This document shows positions 35,433 through 45,128 of a stretch of 64,000 nt of DNA, piece by piece. The notes below the pieces were generated by a model, which was not told the DNA's origin, did not search any database, and worked only from the letters and a program-made list of their open reading frames with translations. Numbering within the stretch: position 1 is the first letter of the stretch; each line of letters begins with the position of its first letter. Both the position numbers and the translations under genes were made by a program. This DNA comes from Bacillus niameyensis (lineage in GTDB: Bacteria; Bacillota; Bacilli; Bacillales; Bacillaceae_C), in the NCBI RefSeq assembly GCF_001375535.1, contig NZ_LN831197.1:3571619-3635618 (forward strand), given 5' to 3'.

Positions 35433-35552
35433 GAGGAAACCGAGAGAGGTTCTAGTACATCTTAAATACTTGGCACTAACTAAGTGGATAGGTAATGAGA
35501 ATAGGTACATTTATAGGCAAGCTTACTGGAACAGTGAATGAGTGAAATAAAA

Positions 35553-35593
35553 GAGCTCCCCTTAAGTACAGTTTACTTGTAAGGGAGCTATTT
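35553..35593. terminator. long hairpin terminator at the DUF454 gene
   Basis: AGCTCCCCTTAAGTA pairs with TACTTGTAAGGGAGCT with minor mismatches. T-rich flanks occur on both sides (TTTTA, TTTTATTTCA on the minus strand), so it can work both ways. It touches the stop codon of the minus-strand gene. Confidence 0.75.
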
Positions 35594-35994
35594 TACTCGC
35601 CAACGATAAGCTTAATTTCATCTGGCTTGATCGTTTTGATTTTAAATATAAAGTAATAATGTTTAATAAGCGCCAGTAGGATCATTACGATTTTTACGAT
35701 AAGAAAGTCGATCATAATGACGGATAATACAATAAAAAAGTCAGCGACCAAGTTAATCCGAATTTTTTCCCATTTTGTCATGTAGCGTTTAATAAAATAC
35801 CGGTCGACATATCGTTTATAAAAAGAGGTGCCTTTATACCATTTTTCCAAGCGTTCGGAACTTTTTGTAAAGCAAAAAGAGGCAAACAGGAAGAACGGTC
35901 CTCCTGGCAGAACAGGTAATACCGTCCCGGCAACCCCAATGCCAAAAGATATTAAACCTAAAACTATATAAATAGTACGTTTTACTTTGCTCAT
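35593..35994 (-). CDS. YbaN/DUF454 family membrane protein
   Basis: This membrane protein is 133 residues from the ATG with TAGGTGAT before it; the frame is open 27 codons further upstream. IYIVLGLISFGIGVAGTVLPVLPGGPF at the N-terminus, split here into shorter known pieces (GIGVAGTVLPVLPGGPF), and CFTKSSERLEKWY define the DUF454 family. Two or three further hydrophobic helices follow. It is widespread in bacteria and has no assigned function. It appears monocistronic. Confidence 0.85.
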   Translation of the reverse strand: MSKVKRTIYIVLGLISFGIGVAGTVLPVLPGGPFFLFASFCFTKSSERLEKWYKGTSFYKRYVDRYFIKRYMTKWEKIRINLVADFFIVLSVIMIDFLIVKIVMILLALIKHYYFIFKIKTIKPDEIKLIVGE

Positions 35995-36112
35995 AAGATC
36001 ACCTACTCTGATTCTATCATATTTAAAGGGCATAGCAGAATAAAATTCACTTGTAAAAAAAGGAACTTCGGGCACTAACGCGAGGAGAAAAAAGTGTGAT
36101 TTTAATAGAAAA

Positions 36113-36146
36113 TGTCTCTGAGAAAGGTGATCAGAGACAAAGTGTG
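36113..36146. repeat. single family B hairpin
   Basis: TGTCTCTGA and TCAGAGACA arms separated by GAAAGGTGA form one copy of the inverted-repeat block found tandemly at 21203 and 39752. It lies just beyond the 3' end of the chemoreceptor gene. Confidence 0.55.
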
Positions 36147-36167
36147 CATGATTATATAGAGATGGCC

Positions 36168-37949
36168 TTAAGCTTGTTGCAAAGAAGTTTCCGATCTTGA
36201 GTGGAAGGAGTCTGTTAATTGCTTCAAGTCTCCAGAAAGTTGATAAAGGTTATTTGAAATTTCCCGGTTTTGGTCGACAAGGTTTAATTGTTTTGCGGAT
36301 AATGCTAGCATTTCTTCTGTATTGGCTAGCGATTCTTGCGAAATACTCGTTAAATTTTCTGCCAAATGTTCCATCTCGGGTACGGTAAGTTGGCAATCTT
36401 CCAGAACTAGTTTGATGTTTTCCAATTTCCCTGTTGTATCATCGATTTTTTCCAACAAGTATTGAAAAGAGTTATTCGCCGTAACCGCAACAGTACTGTG
36501 CAAGGCGACCTTTTCGGATATTTGATTAAATTCTTTTGTAATTTCTTCGCTAATTTGGATTGTATCTTTGATCGACTGTGCAATATCTTTCGTCGCTATT
36601 GATGTTTGCTCCGCTAATTCGCCCACTTCATTTGCTACAATCGAAAAACCTCTACCAGCTTCACCTGCACGTGCAGCTTCAATACTCGCATTTAAAGAAA
36701 GTAGCTTTGTTTTATCTGAAATCGCTTTGATTAATTTTATAACTCCCGCAATAACAAGGGACTGTTCCTTAAGCTGAGTCATAATTAAATGGATTCGTGG
36801 AAATTCATTATTTAAATCATTCATCGATATCATCATGTCTTCAAGATGGGCTTTACCTTTTTGAGCTTGCTCATTCATTTTTTCAGCGCTCGTGTTAATA
36901 TGATCCACCTGTATCGCCGCTTTACTAATATTGTTATTCATTACATGAAATTGAGCGAGGCTTCGTTCTGAGCTCACTGCTGTTTGCTCAGCGCCATTTG
37001 TAACGATTTGAATCGCATGGACAAGTTGACTTGTGTTCTCATGGATCCACTGTGAAGAATCACGAAGACTTGTTCCAGTAGCGGTTAAATGAGTTGTTGT
37101 TACCTGTGTTTCATTGATCAATCCTTTCATATAGTCCATCATTTGATTAAAGCTTTTTGTTAGTGAAACAATTTCCGGTGTTGATGTGGAGAGGGGGACA
37201 GTGTCACTTAAATGACCGTCTCTTACTTTTCTCATTACACTAGTTAAAAGAGCTAATGGCTTGGTCAGTTTTCTAATCACTAGAAAAATGATGATGGAAG
37301 ATAGGAAAATACTGCTCAAAAGCATTATCTGGATAAAATTGCGTAATTTTACAATTCCGCCTAAGTAATCATGCGTAGGGATTGCAATTACAAGTGTACT
37401 TCTAATCTCTGGGACAAAAACAAAGGCTAATAAATATTCTGCTTGATTTAATTCAACATACATTTTACCTTCATTGTCATTCAGGATTTTCTTAATAACT
37501 TTTTCACTTAAAGATAGACTTGATGTTTTATTTGTTTTAAAGGGTGTTAATTGACCTTCTTCATTGATTTGAAAAAATTCCGCATTCAATCCATCTTGAA
37601 TCAATTCCACGGACTGAGCGCGAATGCCGTACTCAAACTGTTGTTCAAATTTTTCAGGATTGCTAATATAGGAAAGTTTCAAGTACTCCGCTCGTTCACG
37701 GCTTACTTTTATTTCTCTTTCGATTCTATTTTCATTCGCCGTAATCAACATTTCCTCTGCTTGATTAAAGGTAATGAGGCCAGTTGTAACGATTGATAAA
37801 ATTAAAGTGCCGATGATGAGCACTAATAACCTTGTACTGAATGAAACATGCCCAAAAAGTGTTTTTTTATCAAGTGTTGACGAGTTCGATTTTCTCTTCT
37901 TTAAATAAGTGATTTTGTTCTGTATCTGCTGAATCACTTTAATTTTCAT
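36168..37949 (-). CDS. methyl-accepting chemotaxis protein
   Basis: This 593-residue chemoreceptor has a transmembrane helix at about 38-60, a small extracytoplasmic sensor domain (about 65-200) and a second helix at about 205-226. A HAMP linker ([19 protein letters not shown], 227-280) is followed by the signalling domain. The conserved tip, [21 protein letters not shown], splits as [16 protein letters not shown] near 415; its leading DKTKLLSL replaces the common QTNLLAL. The signalled ligand is unknown. AGGGGGGAG precedes the ATG. It is a single gene. Confidence 0.9.
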   Translation of the reverse strand: MKIKVIQQIQNKITYLKKRKSNSSTLDKKTLFGHVSFSTRLLVLIIGTLILSIVTTGLITFNQAEEMLITANENRIEREIKVSRERAEYLKLSYISNPEKFEQQFEYGIRAQSVELIQDGLNAEFFQINEEGQLTPFKTNKTSSLSLSEKVIKKILNDNEGKMYVELNQAEYLLAFVFVPEIRSTLVIAIPTHDYLGGIVKLRNFIQIMLLSSIFLSSIIIFLVIRKLTKPLALLTSVMRKVRDGHLSDTVPLSTSTPEIVSLTKSFNQMMDYMKGLINETQVTTTHLTATGTSLRDSSQWIHENTSQLVHAIQIVTNGAEQTAVSSERSLAQFHVMNNNISKAAIQVDHINTSAEKMNEQAQKGKAHLEDMMISMNDLNNEFPRIHLIMTQLKEQSLVIAGVIKLIKAISDKTKLLSLNASIEAARAGEAGRGFSIVANEVGELAEQTSIATKDIAQSIKDTIQISEEITKEFNQISEKVALHSTVAVTANNSFQYLLEKIDDTTGKLENIKLVLEDCQLTVPEMEHLAENLTSISQESLANTEEMLALSAKQLNLVDQNREISNNLYQLSGDLKQLTDSFHSRSETSLQQA

Positions 37950-38115
37950 AAACTCCCCCCTTATAATTACCTATTACAAAAAGACTAGTCTTTAAAGTAA
38001 TTATGAAATGGGATTATCAAGTTTACGCTAACTTTATGTAAAATTTTGGTGAAATTGGAAAAGAGTTTACTTAATATGAAATGGGAGAGGCGCTTTAACG
38101 ACTCCCCACATTCAA

Positions 38116-39222
38116 TTATAATAGAATCGTCCTAAGCACAGGCTCCAATGCATTCGCCATTCTAAGAAAGCCGAGATCTGTAGGGTGTGACCCATCAACT
38201 GTGCATTCAAAGAAATCTTCGTCGCCCAGTGATCGGGAGCCGTCAAAGAAGTAAATATTTAAATCTCCTTTTTCGCGTAACTCATTGACGAGAGATTGTT
38301 GGAAATGTTTCCGTTCCATCCTCATTTCATATAAATGGGGTGTCAATTTTTCGCGCGCATAAGGAATTCGTGAAACAACGATTATGGGTGTTAGTGGATG
38401 CTGGTCCCGATAAATTTTGATAAATTCGGGAAGCGTTTTGCGGAATAACTCGGTACTTACGCAATTCCCTTCGTAATCTACAATGAGACATCCGGGGTTA
38501 TCAATTTGTGAGATGATTTCCGAAAGCTCAGGTTCTCCTTTTCCATTGCCTGAAAAACCTAAATTAATAAATTCCAATGGGATTTTTCGACTTAGAATGT
38601 TTGAATACATCATCCCAGGTCGAGTGGCACATCCTCCTTGCGTAATAGATGTCCCGTAAATAATGATCTTTTTATCCGATAAATATTTAGGCGGTGGAGA
38701 GATGGTGGCTCCTTTATCTAAGCCAATTGATATTTCTTCAACACCTTGATATAACGGCATGTTCAGGACGATATTACGCATGGTAGGTTGCCAATTTGTA
38801 AATAGACTACACTCATATTCAATTAAGTTAATATCATATTTTGTGGAATTAGCATACTGCAATGGAATCGCAGTATCTTGATCACCTACATAACAATCAA
38901 CCCCGCATTGCCCCGTTGCAGGCATATGGGGCATATCTGCACGACCTTTTAATTTTACCTTTACCGATAATGAAGCTGAATCGGACTGGAACCTAATTTG
39001 CCCCCCAGCTGTATGATTCGCTAAATGATCAACAGCTTCAGGTACTTTATAAGTAGCCCATGTTGGCAATCTGCGAAAAATTGCTTCTTCAGCAAACCAT
39101 GCAAAACCATTAATTTGAAAAGGTTCATCTAATGGAGAGTGCCAAGCAACTTCTCCTTCAGACCGTTCATTCGGGCGCATATTTTCATCAAACTTATCTA
39201 CTGATTTGAGTATCTTATCCAT
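38116..39222 (-). CDS. SGNH/GDSL-family esterase
   Basis: This protein of about 368 residues has an N-terminal beta-sandwich-like domain (about 1-165) followed by an SGNH hydrolase domain. The nucleophile Ser lies in IIYGTSITQGGCA, the Gly and Asn sites in NLGFSGNGKGE and YEGNCVST, and the Asp/His pair in DGSHPTDLGFLRM near the end. This two-domain arrangement is known from carbohydrate esterases such as acetylxylan esterase-like proteins. No signal peptide is evident. The start at 39222 is uncertain; an ATG at 39246 is also in frame. Confidence 0.85.
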   Translation of the reverse strand: MDKILKSVDKFDENMRPNERSEGEVAWHSPLDEPFQINGFAWFAEEAIFRRLPTWATYKVPEAVDHLANHTAGGQIRFQSDSASLSVKVKLKGRADMPHMPATGQCGVDCYVGDQDTAIPLQYANSTKYDINLIEYECSLFTNWQPTMRNIVLNMPLYQGVEEISIGLDKGATISPPPKYLSDKKIIIYGTSITQGGCATRPGMMYSNILSRKIPLEFINLGFSGNGKGEPELSEIISQIDNPGCLIVDYEGNCVSTELFRKTLPEFIKIYRDQHPLTPIIVVSRIPYAREKLTPHLYEMRMERKHFQQSLVNELREKGDLNIYFFDGSRSLGDEDFFECTVDGSHPTDLGFLRMANALEPVLRTILL

Positions 39223-39411
39223 ATGTAAGCATCCGTCCTTTCTCATCTATTCCTACTAATAAATTCAATGTTTTGGCGAAAAATCCTTCTTGGTGGCATA
39301 TTTAGCTGTAAGTGTATGGGGAAATGAGCGACGATCCCAGAAGTAAACCCCTCATAGGCATCGTCAAATTTTGGAATAGAGGGCGAATGTGTGTATCCAT
39401 TTTTGTGTGGG

Positions 39412-39654
39412 AATTCACATAATAGTATGATAATCATGGAAACATTTCTTGATTTTCTACGAGAAGTTCTGAAAGGAATTGTCCGAGCATCAAGTGCTCA
39501 TTTCTTTCGGAAACATGTTCTAGAACACAAGAAAGCCACCCCGCGCCGTCGGAAGCAAAAGGGTGGTTCTCGAAGAAAATAACTTTATTTGACAACCACC
39601 ACCTTGACGGTAGAGGTTGCAAAGGAGAAGCGCTCCAACGCTTCTTCTTTTTTA
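39412..39654 (+). repeat. small-basic-ORF cassette, copy 2
   Basis: The cassette consists of a leader with TAATAGTATGATAAT, a short ORF (39436-39582) and a 3' region. The latter carries GGTGGTTCTC, TTTGACAACCACCA, GACGGTAGAGGTTGC and a closing hairpin AGAAGCG/CGCTTCT with a T-run. It closely matches the copy at 42100-42418. Compared with that copy, a stretch of about 70 bases with the ribosome-binding site is missing between two TGATAA sequences. Confidence 0.7.
39436..39582 (+). CDS. small 48-residue protein with hydrophobic-then-basic layout (copy 2)
   Basis: It begins METFLDFLREVLKGIVRASS and ends in an Arg/Lys-rich tail (RRRKQKGGSRRK). The layout, an amphipathic or weakly hydrophobic helix plus a cationic end with structured 3' RNA, resembles small type I toxin candidates of Firmicutes, though I cannot assign it to a named family. 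It differs from copy 3 at few residues. No ribosome-binding site precedes this ATG, so this copy may be silent. Confidence 0.5.
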   Translation: METFLDFLREVLKGIVRASSAHFFRKHVLEHKKATPRRRKQKGGSRRK

Positions 39655-39751
39655 TTATATTCTAATTATACATGAATTATAACCACTAAATAAAGTGTGT
39701 ACCGGAGAATTAGAATCTCTAATTTCGAGTGTGATATGAAAAGTTTATCAA

Positions 39752-40054
39752 AAAAGCGAAGTTTTATCTTTGAGAACGCCTATCAGAGACAAATACTCCG
39801 ATACTAAGCCAGCTTTGTCTCTGATCATGTGCATCAGCGACATTATTAATCAAAAAAGCGAAGTTTTGTCTTTGAGAACGCCTATCAGAGACAAATACTC
39901 CGATGCTAAGCCAGCTTTGTCTCTGATCATGTGCATCGGCGACATTATTAATCAAAAAAGCGAAGTTTTGTCTTTGAGAACGCCTATCAGAGACAAATAC
40001 TTCGATACTAAGCCAGCTTTGTCTCTGATCATGTGCATCAGCGACATTATTTAT
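39752..40054 (+). repeat. 102-bp unit tandem array (family B, locus 2)
   Basis: Three units, each with AAAAAAGCGAAGTTTTGTC, TATCAGAGACAAATACTCCG and TTTGTCTCTGATCATG blocks, follow one another at about 102-bp spacing. They differ by only a few bases. One frame is open throughout because the unit is 34 codons long; no start or ribosome-binding site supports a protein. It is in the same orientation as locus 1 at 21203, and lies upstream of the SWIM gene. Confidence 0.8.
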
Positions 40055-40208
40055 CCATGTTGCGAACCAAAAGGTGTATAGGGGTTTACTCAGCAGTTTG
40101 AATAGGCTAATATGAAGCTGATTTTTCCGTTAGGTGAAAGGGAGCTATACCGCATCTAAATACTCGACTGGTGTAAAACAAGTATCATCACTTATGGAGG
40201 GAGTACCT

Positions 40209-41852
40209 ATGAATATACATAATTTCGACAAGCATATCTCAGAGACTATCATTCAAAGAGGATATGATTACTACAGAGATGGTAATGTAATCGAAGTTTT
40301 TACAAGTCAAGAGGGCGAATATATTTTTACTGTTGTTGGTACTGAGGATTATGAGGTAGTGATCAAGCTAGGAAAGAGTGAAAAGATTGAATCCTCCGAT
40401 TGTACTTGTCCATATGATTTTGGCAAATATTGCAAGCATGAGGTTGCGGCACTTTTTGAATTACGGGAACTAATGGGGACAAGTAAGAGTCCAAAGGTTC
40501 AAAAGAGTATAAACTTAATCGATGTGCTAGCCCAACTATCCAAAGAAGAAATGATTAATATTATTAAAGAACTAGCCGAGAAGGAACCATATCTCGAAGA
40601 GCAGATTATTTTTCAATATAGTAAAGGTAACGATGAACAGGAAATAGAAAACGGAAAAAGATTAATCAATTCCATCGTAAGTAATTATACCGGTAGAAAA
40701 GGTTTTATCCCATACGGCGAAGTTTATAGTTTCACATGTGAAATGGATGAAGTTCTGGAGAAGGCGAATATACTTAACGGTATCTTGATATCATTAGAAA
40801 TCACACTGTGCGTTTTGAGTGAAGCAATTGAAGCGTTTCAATATGCGGATGATTCGGATGGGTTTATCGGAGGATTAGTGAATGACTCGATTGAACAAGT
40901 TCGTAATCTGGTGGTAGGTTGCGAAGAATCCGATTTTTCGCTGCGTGAAGATGCATTCCAAAAAATTATCGATCTTAGCGAAAGCGATATTTTCGACGGG
41001 TGGGAAGAATTTAAAATTGATTTACTGTGGACATGCATTGGATTTGCAGATCATGAAATATTTAGGAATAAACTAAGAGATAAAATTACGAAGTTACTTG
41101 AAGAGAAAGACTCAGTATATTATCAAGAAAGCTTGCTTCAGCTATTGTTCGCTATGATCGAACAATATGGCACGGAAGAAGAAGTGGAGCAATTTATGCA
41201 AGATCATCTTATGTACGCGTCTTTTAGAAAAAGTTATATTGAAAAACGTATGTATGAAAAAAACTATCAAAAGGCGATAGAACTGGCAGAAGAAGGGGAA
41301 GAGAATGATAAACAGCTCCCAGGGCGAGTAAATGATTGGAAAAAGTTAAGATATCAGGCATATGAAGCATTGGGGCTTAAAAAGGAACAAGAAAAGTTAG
41401 CGAAAGAATTATTATTTGCTGGGAACTTCGAATACTATCATGATTTGAAGGAGTTAGTGGCTGAGGACTTTTCAACATTTTATAACAACTTAAAGGGAGA
41501 AATTCAGCATGCGAGCGGGTGGAGCAAACAATCCATTTACCTCCAATTGATAGAAGAGGAAAACGATCAGGAAGCGCTTTTGGATTACGTGCAGAAAAAT
41601 CCTAGCACCATTGAAAGCTATATGGATAGGCTGATCGACACCTATAAAGACGAAATAATTGAGATTTACACAGCACACATTCAATCAATGGCCCAATCCT
41701 CTTCCAACAGAAAACAATATCGCCAGGTTTGCCGAACACTAAAATCCTTTGCTAAAATTGCCGGAAAAGGTAAGAAGGATGAACTTAGAAATGATTTTAG
41801 GATTTTGTATGCAAGAAAGCCGGCATTTTTGGATGAGTTGGGCAAGGTTTAG
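40209..41852 (+). CDS. SWIM zinc finger domain protein
   Basis: This protein of about 547 residues starts at ATG 40209 after GGAGGGA; the frame is open 25 codons upstream. The N-terminal SWIM finger is DCTCPYDFGKYCKHEVAAL (C-x-C...C-x-H) near 57-75. The remainder is helical and acidic, with repeat-like helices (LAEKEPYLEEQIIFQY, YEKNYQKAIELAEEGEE). SWIM fingers bind DNA or proteins, and large proteins like this often sit beside SNF2 helicases. No helicase gene is adjacent here. The target is unknown. Confidence 0.85.
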   Translation: MNIHNFDKHISETIIQRGYDYYRDGNVIEVFTSQEGEYIFTVVGTEDYEVVIKLGKSEKIESSDCTCPYDFGKYCKHEVAALFELRELMGTSKSPKVQKSINLIDVLAQLSKEEMINIIKELAEKEPYLEEQIIFQYSKGNDEQEIENGKRLINSIVSNYTGRKGFIPYGEVYSFTCEMDEVLEKANILNGILISLEITLCVLSEAIEAFQYADDSDGFIGGLVNDSIEQVRNLVVGCEESDFSLREDAFQKIIDLSESDIFDGWEEFKIDLLWTCIGFADHEIFRNKLRDKITKLLEEKDSVYYQESLLQLLFAMIEQYGTEEEVEQFMQDHLMYASFRKSYIEKRMYEKNYQKAIELAEEGEENDKQLPGRVNDWKKLRYQAYEALGLKKEQEKLAKELLFAGNFEYYHDLKELVAEDFSTFYNNLKGEIQHASGWSKQSIYLQLIEEENDQEALLDYVQKNPSTIESYMDRLIDTYKDEIIEIYTAHIQSMAQSSSNRKQYRQVCRTLKSFAKIAGKGKKDELRNDFRILYARKPAFLDELGKV

Positions 41853-41973
41853 GCTTGGTTGTTAATTATTGAATTGTCATGTGTGGGGACAAGTTCGAGT
41901 TGGAACTTTGTCCCCACTGCACTCCAAACTTCAGTCATAATGTTGAAAGACTTACCCCCCATATTTTTAGTGA

Positions 41974-42007
41974 AAACTAGCTCAATCCTTCGACTGAGCT
42001 AGTTTCC
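41974..42007 (+). terminator. hairpin after the SWIM gene
   Basis: AAACTAGCTCA pairs with TGAGCTAGTTT around ATCCTTCGAC. The T-run is short, so it is a probable but weak terminator. Confidence 0.65.
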
Positions 42008-42099
42008 ATGCAAATATTAATAATTCAAGTACACCCTTATATGTGTTACATCAATAATCGAATCGTCATAGATGGGGAACGTGTGTATCTTTTTTTATG

Positions 42100-42418
42100 G
42101 ATATTGTCATAATAGTATGATAATATTAGACTAGCAACCGAATATTGTGAGGGTGGTTGGTTGTCCTTCTTCTTTCTTTTCTTAAGGAAAGGAGGTGATA
42201 ACCATGGAAACATTTCTTGAATTTCTACGAGAAGTTTTGAAAGGGATTGTCCGAGCATCAAGTGCTTATTTCTTTCGGAGACATGTTCTAGAACACAAGA
42301 AAACCACCCGACGCCGTCACAAGCAGGGTGGTTCTCAAAAATAAATCTACATTTGACAACCACCACCCTGACGGTAGAGGTTGCAAAGGAGAAGCGCTCC
42401 AACGCTTCTTCTTTTTTA
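42100..42418 (+). repeat. small-basic-ORF cassette, copy 3 (most complete)
   Basis: The leader contains TAATAGTATGATAAT and a GGTGGTTGG segment, a strong AAGGAGGTGATAACC site at 42186-42200, the ORF at 42204-42344, and the conserved 3' region with TTTGACAACCACCACCCTGA. The final hairpin GAAGCG/CGCTTC with TTTTTT (42390-42418) acts as terminator. The leader GGTGG and 3' CCACC parts could pair, suggesting a folded transcript. Confidence 0.7.
42204..42344 (+). CDS. small 46-residue protein with hydrophobic-then-basic layout (copy 3)
   Basis: The protein starts METFLEFLREVLKGIVRASS and ends in RRRHKQGGSQK. It sits 3 bases after an ideal ribosome-binding site region (AAGGAGGTGATAACC), so it is probably translated. 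The 3' RNA is structured and shared with copies at 3935 and 39412. This resembles type I toxin loci, whose antisense RNA overlaps the 3' end; no antisense promoter is clear here. Function remains open. Confidence 0.6.
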   Translation: METFLEFLREVLKGIVRASSAYFFRRHVLEHKKTTRRRHKQGGSQK

Positions 42419-42565
42419 TTATATTCTAATTATACATGAAATAATCCTAATTATAAAGAACTAACTTCAACACATAAGTGACAGTTTTAATAATGATGAA
42501 TGGAAGTTATTTTTTGAATGCAATAGAAAGAGGGTGGTCATCCATTGATACCACCCCGTTCTTTA

Positions 42566-44029
42566 TCATGTCCCACAAAAGGTTTGGTAAGGCTGACATG
42601 ATGGCTCAGGTAATGTTGAATATTCTTCTTGTTGAGCGTTATGTGCGTACGGATCTTTTAGTACCGCCAGTAGTTTTTTCGTTACGCTAAGGTCGTTTAT
42701 TTCTACAGCTGCTGTCAATGCTTCTTCTACCCGGTGATTTCGCGGGATGACGGCAGGGTTTCTCGTCTTCATTAACTCAAGGGAATCCGCTCTCGACTCT
42801 TGTTGTCTGTCTAATCTTGCTTCCCATTGTTGCTTCCACTTCGTAAATTCTTCGCTATTGAACAATTCTGTGCCGTCCATTTGATTAAAAGTTAGTGCTC
42901 GAAACGTATTTGTATAATCTGCATGGTGATCATGCATTAATTGAAGAAGCTGTTCAATTAGCGATTCATCCTCATTTTCCGCATTAAATATCCCCAGTTT
43001 TGCTCGCATCCCTGTCAGCCAATTTTCCATGTACATCTTTGAATAGTCATTGAGCATTTCTTGAGCGAGTTCGACAGCTTGCTCTTGTTTTTCATGAAAA
43101 AGCGGTAATAATGCTTCGGCAAAACGGGCGAGGTTCCATCCGCCAATTCGCGGCTGATTGCGATAAGCGTAGCGACCATGAATATCAATGGAACTGAATA
43201 CTGTGTCAGGATTATATTCGTCCATGAACGCACACGGGCCATAATCGATCGTTTCCCCGCTAATCGCCATATTATCGGTATTCATGACGCCGTGAATAAA
43301 CCCAACTAATTGCCATTTAGCTATCAGAGCTGCTTGTTTCGTCATTACTTTTTTAAATAAAGCAAGATAGCGATTTTCATCGTCTTCAATCTCTGGAAAA
43401 TGTCGCATGATCGCATAGTCAGCGAGGCTTTGTAGATCCTGAACAGACCCGGAATTTGCGGCGTATTCAAAGGTGCCAACACGAAGATGGCTAGCAGCAA
43501 CCCGAGTGAGGATAGCACCAGGCAACACAGTTTCTCGGATGATGGATTCGCCTGTTTTTACGACTGCGAGACTGCGAGTAGTAGGAATCCCAAGTCCGTG
43601 CATCGCTTCACTAATGATATATTCTCGCAACATCGGCCCAAGGGCTGCACGTCCATCTCCAGATCGTGAATAGGGAGTTCGACCTGATCCCTTGAGCTGA
43701 ATGTCAAACCTTTCACCTGAGGGAGTGAGGTGCTCGCCAAGCAAAATCGCTCTACCGTCGCCTAACATCGTAAAATGTCCAAACTGATGCCCCGCATAAG
43801 CCTGAGCGAGCGGCGATGCTCCTTTAGGCACCTCGTTACCGGCAAAAACTGCCACACCTTCATTGCTTCGCATCAGCTCAGCATCTAATCCTAAACTGGC
43901 TGCTAACGAATCATTGAGAAAAGCTAATTCCGGTGAGCGCACGGGAGTAGGGTTGAGGCGGGTGAAGAAGTTATTTGGTAATTGTGAATAGCTATTATCG
44001 AATTTCCATCCAATTGATTTTTTTGTCAT
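42566..44029 (-). CDS. selO: protein adenylyltransferase SelO (YdiU/UPF0061)
   Basis: This 487-residue pseudokinase-fold enzyme transfers AMP to protein hydroxyl groups. The start [14 protein letters not shown] follows AAGGAGATACG; an upstream open stretch of 51 codons is unlikely to be used. Recognisable blocks are [40 protein letters not shown], the RESIISEAM-like [20 protein letters not shown], [15 protein letters not shown] [33 protein letters not shown] and DRIGGW-like [16 protein letters not shown]. Length is typical. It is linked to redox homeostasis in other bacteria. It appears monocistronic. Confidence 0.95.
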   Translation of the reverse strand: MTKKSIGWKFDNSYSQLPNNFFTRLNPTPVRSPELAFLNDSLAASLGLDAELMRSNEGVAVFAGNEVPKGASPLAQAYAGHQFGHFTMLGDGRAILLGEHLTPSGERFDIQLKGSGRTPYSRSGDGRAALGPMLREYIISEAMHGLGIPTTRSLAVVKTGESIIRETVLPGAILTRVAASHLRVGTFEYAANSGSVQDLQSLADYAIMRHFPEIEDDENRYLALFKKVMTKQAALIAKWQLVGFIHGVMNTDNMAISGETIDYGPCAFMDEYNPDTVFSSIDIHGRYAYRNQPRIGGWNLARFAEALLPLFHEKQEQAVELAQEMLNDYSKMYMENWLTGMRAKLGIFNAENEDESLIEQLLQLMHDHHADYTNTFRALTFNQMDGTELFNSEEFTKWKQQWEARLDRQQESRADSLELMKTRNPAVIPRNHRVEEALTAAVEINDLSVTKKLLAVLKDPYAHNAQQEEYSTLPEPSCQPYQTFCGT

Positions 44030-44179
44030 CGTATCTCCTTCTGGGACATGGAGAAGGTCCCGTTCGATTTTTTCGAATTGATCTATTACTAATATGCATC
44101 TTTTCTCCAAAAATATCGAGGAATGTGCGATACAGGAGTTATATGCTTCTCGATTTTTATGAATTAAAAGAATATCTTT

Positions 44180-44298
44180 CAATGTCGCGAAATTCCTCTT
44201 AAAGTTAAAAGAATAAATGCTGAACTTAAAAGATTATTGAAAAAGTCGCGAAATTCCCCTGAAAGTTAAAAAATTCCTACTGAAAGTCGGAAGATTCC
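44180..44298 (+). repeat. about 21-bp unit dispersed array (family A, locus 4)
   Basis: Units AATGTCGCGAAATTCC, AAAGTTAAAAGAATAA, AACTTAAAAGATTATTG, AAAGTCGCGAAATTCCCC, AAAGTTAAAAAATTCC and, last, GAAAGTCGGAAGATTCCCC follow in order. Orientation matches the other three loci. The first-type unit recurs in the middle, suggesting two short rounds. It sits upstream of selO. Confidence 0.7.
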
Positions 44299-44327
44299 CC
44301 TACTACGAGGCATCATCGACACAAAGA

Positions 44328-44360
44328 AAAACACGCCTTGATCCAGGCGCGTCCATTTTT
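44328..44360 (-). terminator. terminator of the glycerophosphodiesterase gene
   Basis: On the minus strand ACGCGCCT pairs with AGGCGTGT around GGATCA and a T-rich run (TTTTTCTTTG) follows. Confidence 0.7.
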
Positions 44361-44378
44361 TATCGGAAAATTGAAATC

Positions 44379-45128
44379 TTATCTTGATTCATTGTTGATG
44401 GCTGCAACTGTCTTCATTGCTGGCTCAATATCATTGCAAGTCATTAAAGTCACTCCGCAGTCTAGTGCATATTTCACCTGTTCGTCATTGTCCGGACAGT
44501 AACACCAAGCTAATTTTCCATCACTTATTGTGTTGGCGACTGCTTCAGGTGTGAGAAGATCCATGCTAATCCCGATTGCCCATAGCTTTGAATAGGTACC
44601 TTGATCACCGGGGACATAATTGTACATTTTCTCACTGGGGAAGCCTTGAGTTTTTAAATGGTGGTGATCGTGAATATGGGCAACTACATTCGCATCAAAA
44701 CTAGTAAACACACATTGGGAGAGCAGATCATATTGAGTTAACAGAGCAACCCCCTGATCGGCCACTTCTATAGCATGCTCATTTGGTTTAATTTCTACGT
44801 TCAAAAGGACGTTGGGAAACTGCGTGATCAATTCACACAATTCTTTAAGGGTAGGGATTTCTTCGCCTTGTCCTGCGTCTAGCTTTTTTATTTCTTCCAA
44901 GGTGAAATCTTGAACTTTGCCAGTTCCGTTCGTTGTCCGATCTACCGTCTGATCATGAATGACGACAACAACCTTGTCTTTCGTTAATCTTAAATCAAAC
45001 TCAAGCATTTGTACGCTATATTCCAACGCTTTTCGGAAGGCTAGCAGTGTGTTTTCCGGATAGTTTGATTTCCAGCCTCGATGGGCAGCAACCATTACAC
45101 TATGACTCTGTTGTAGTTGATCGATCAT
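44379..45128 (-). CDS. glycerophosphodiester phosphodiesterase
   Basis: This TIM-barrel enzyme of about 249 residues has VAAHRGWKSNYPENTLLAFR (metal Glu/His) at the start, EFDLRLTKDKVVVVIHDQTVDRTTNG with the second metal motif and the catalytic His, and VLLNVEIKPNE. It hydrolyses glycerophosphodiesters to glycerol-3-phosphate and an alcohol. No signal peptide is seen, so it is cytosolic. The start with MIDQLQQSHS follows GAGGTGG; 17 more codons are open upstream. It is monocistronic. Confidence 0.93.
   Translation of the reverse strand: MIDQLQQSHSVMVAAHRGWKSNYPENTLLAFRKALEYSVQMLEFDLRLTKDKVVVVIHDQTVDRTTNGTGKVQDFTLEEIKKLDAGQGEEIPTLKELCELITQFPNVLLNVEIKPNEHAIEVADQGVALLTQYDLLSQCVFTSFDANVVAHIHDHHHLKTQGFPSEKMYNYVPGDQGTYSKLWAIGISMDLLTPEAVANTISDGKLAWCYCPDNDEQVKYALDCGVTLMTCNDIEPAMKTVAAINNESR

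Noticed and set aside
42354-42380. Antisense promoter or forward TTGACA promoter in the small-ORF cassette
   Set aside because: TTGACA is conserved, but no -10 lies at the right distance on the plus strand, and minus-strand candidates are weak. It may be kept for RNA structure instead.
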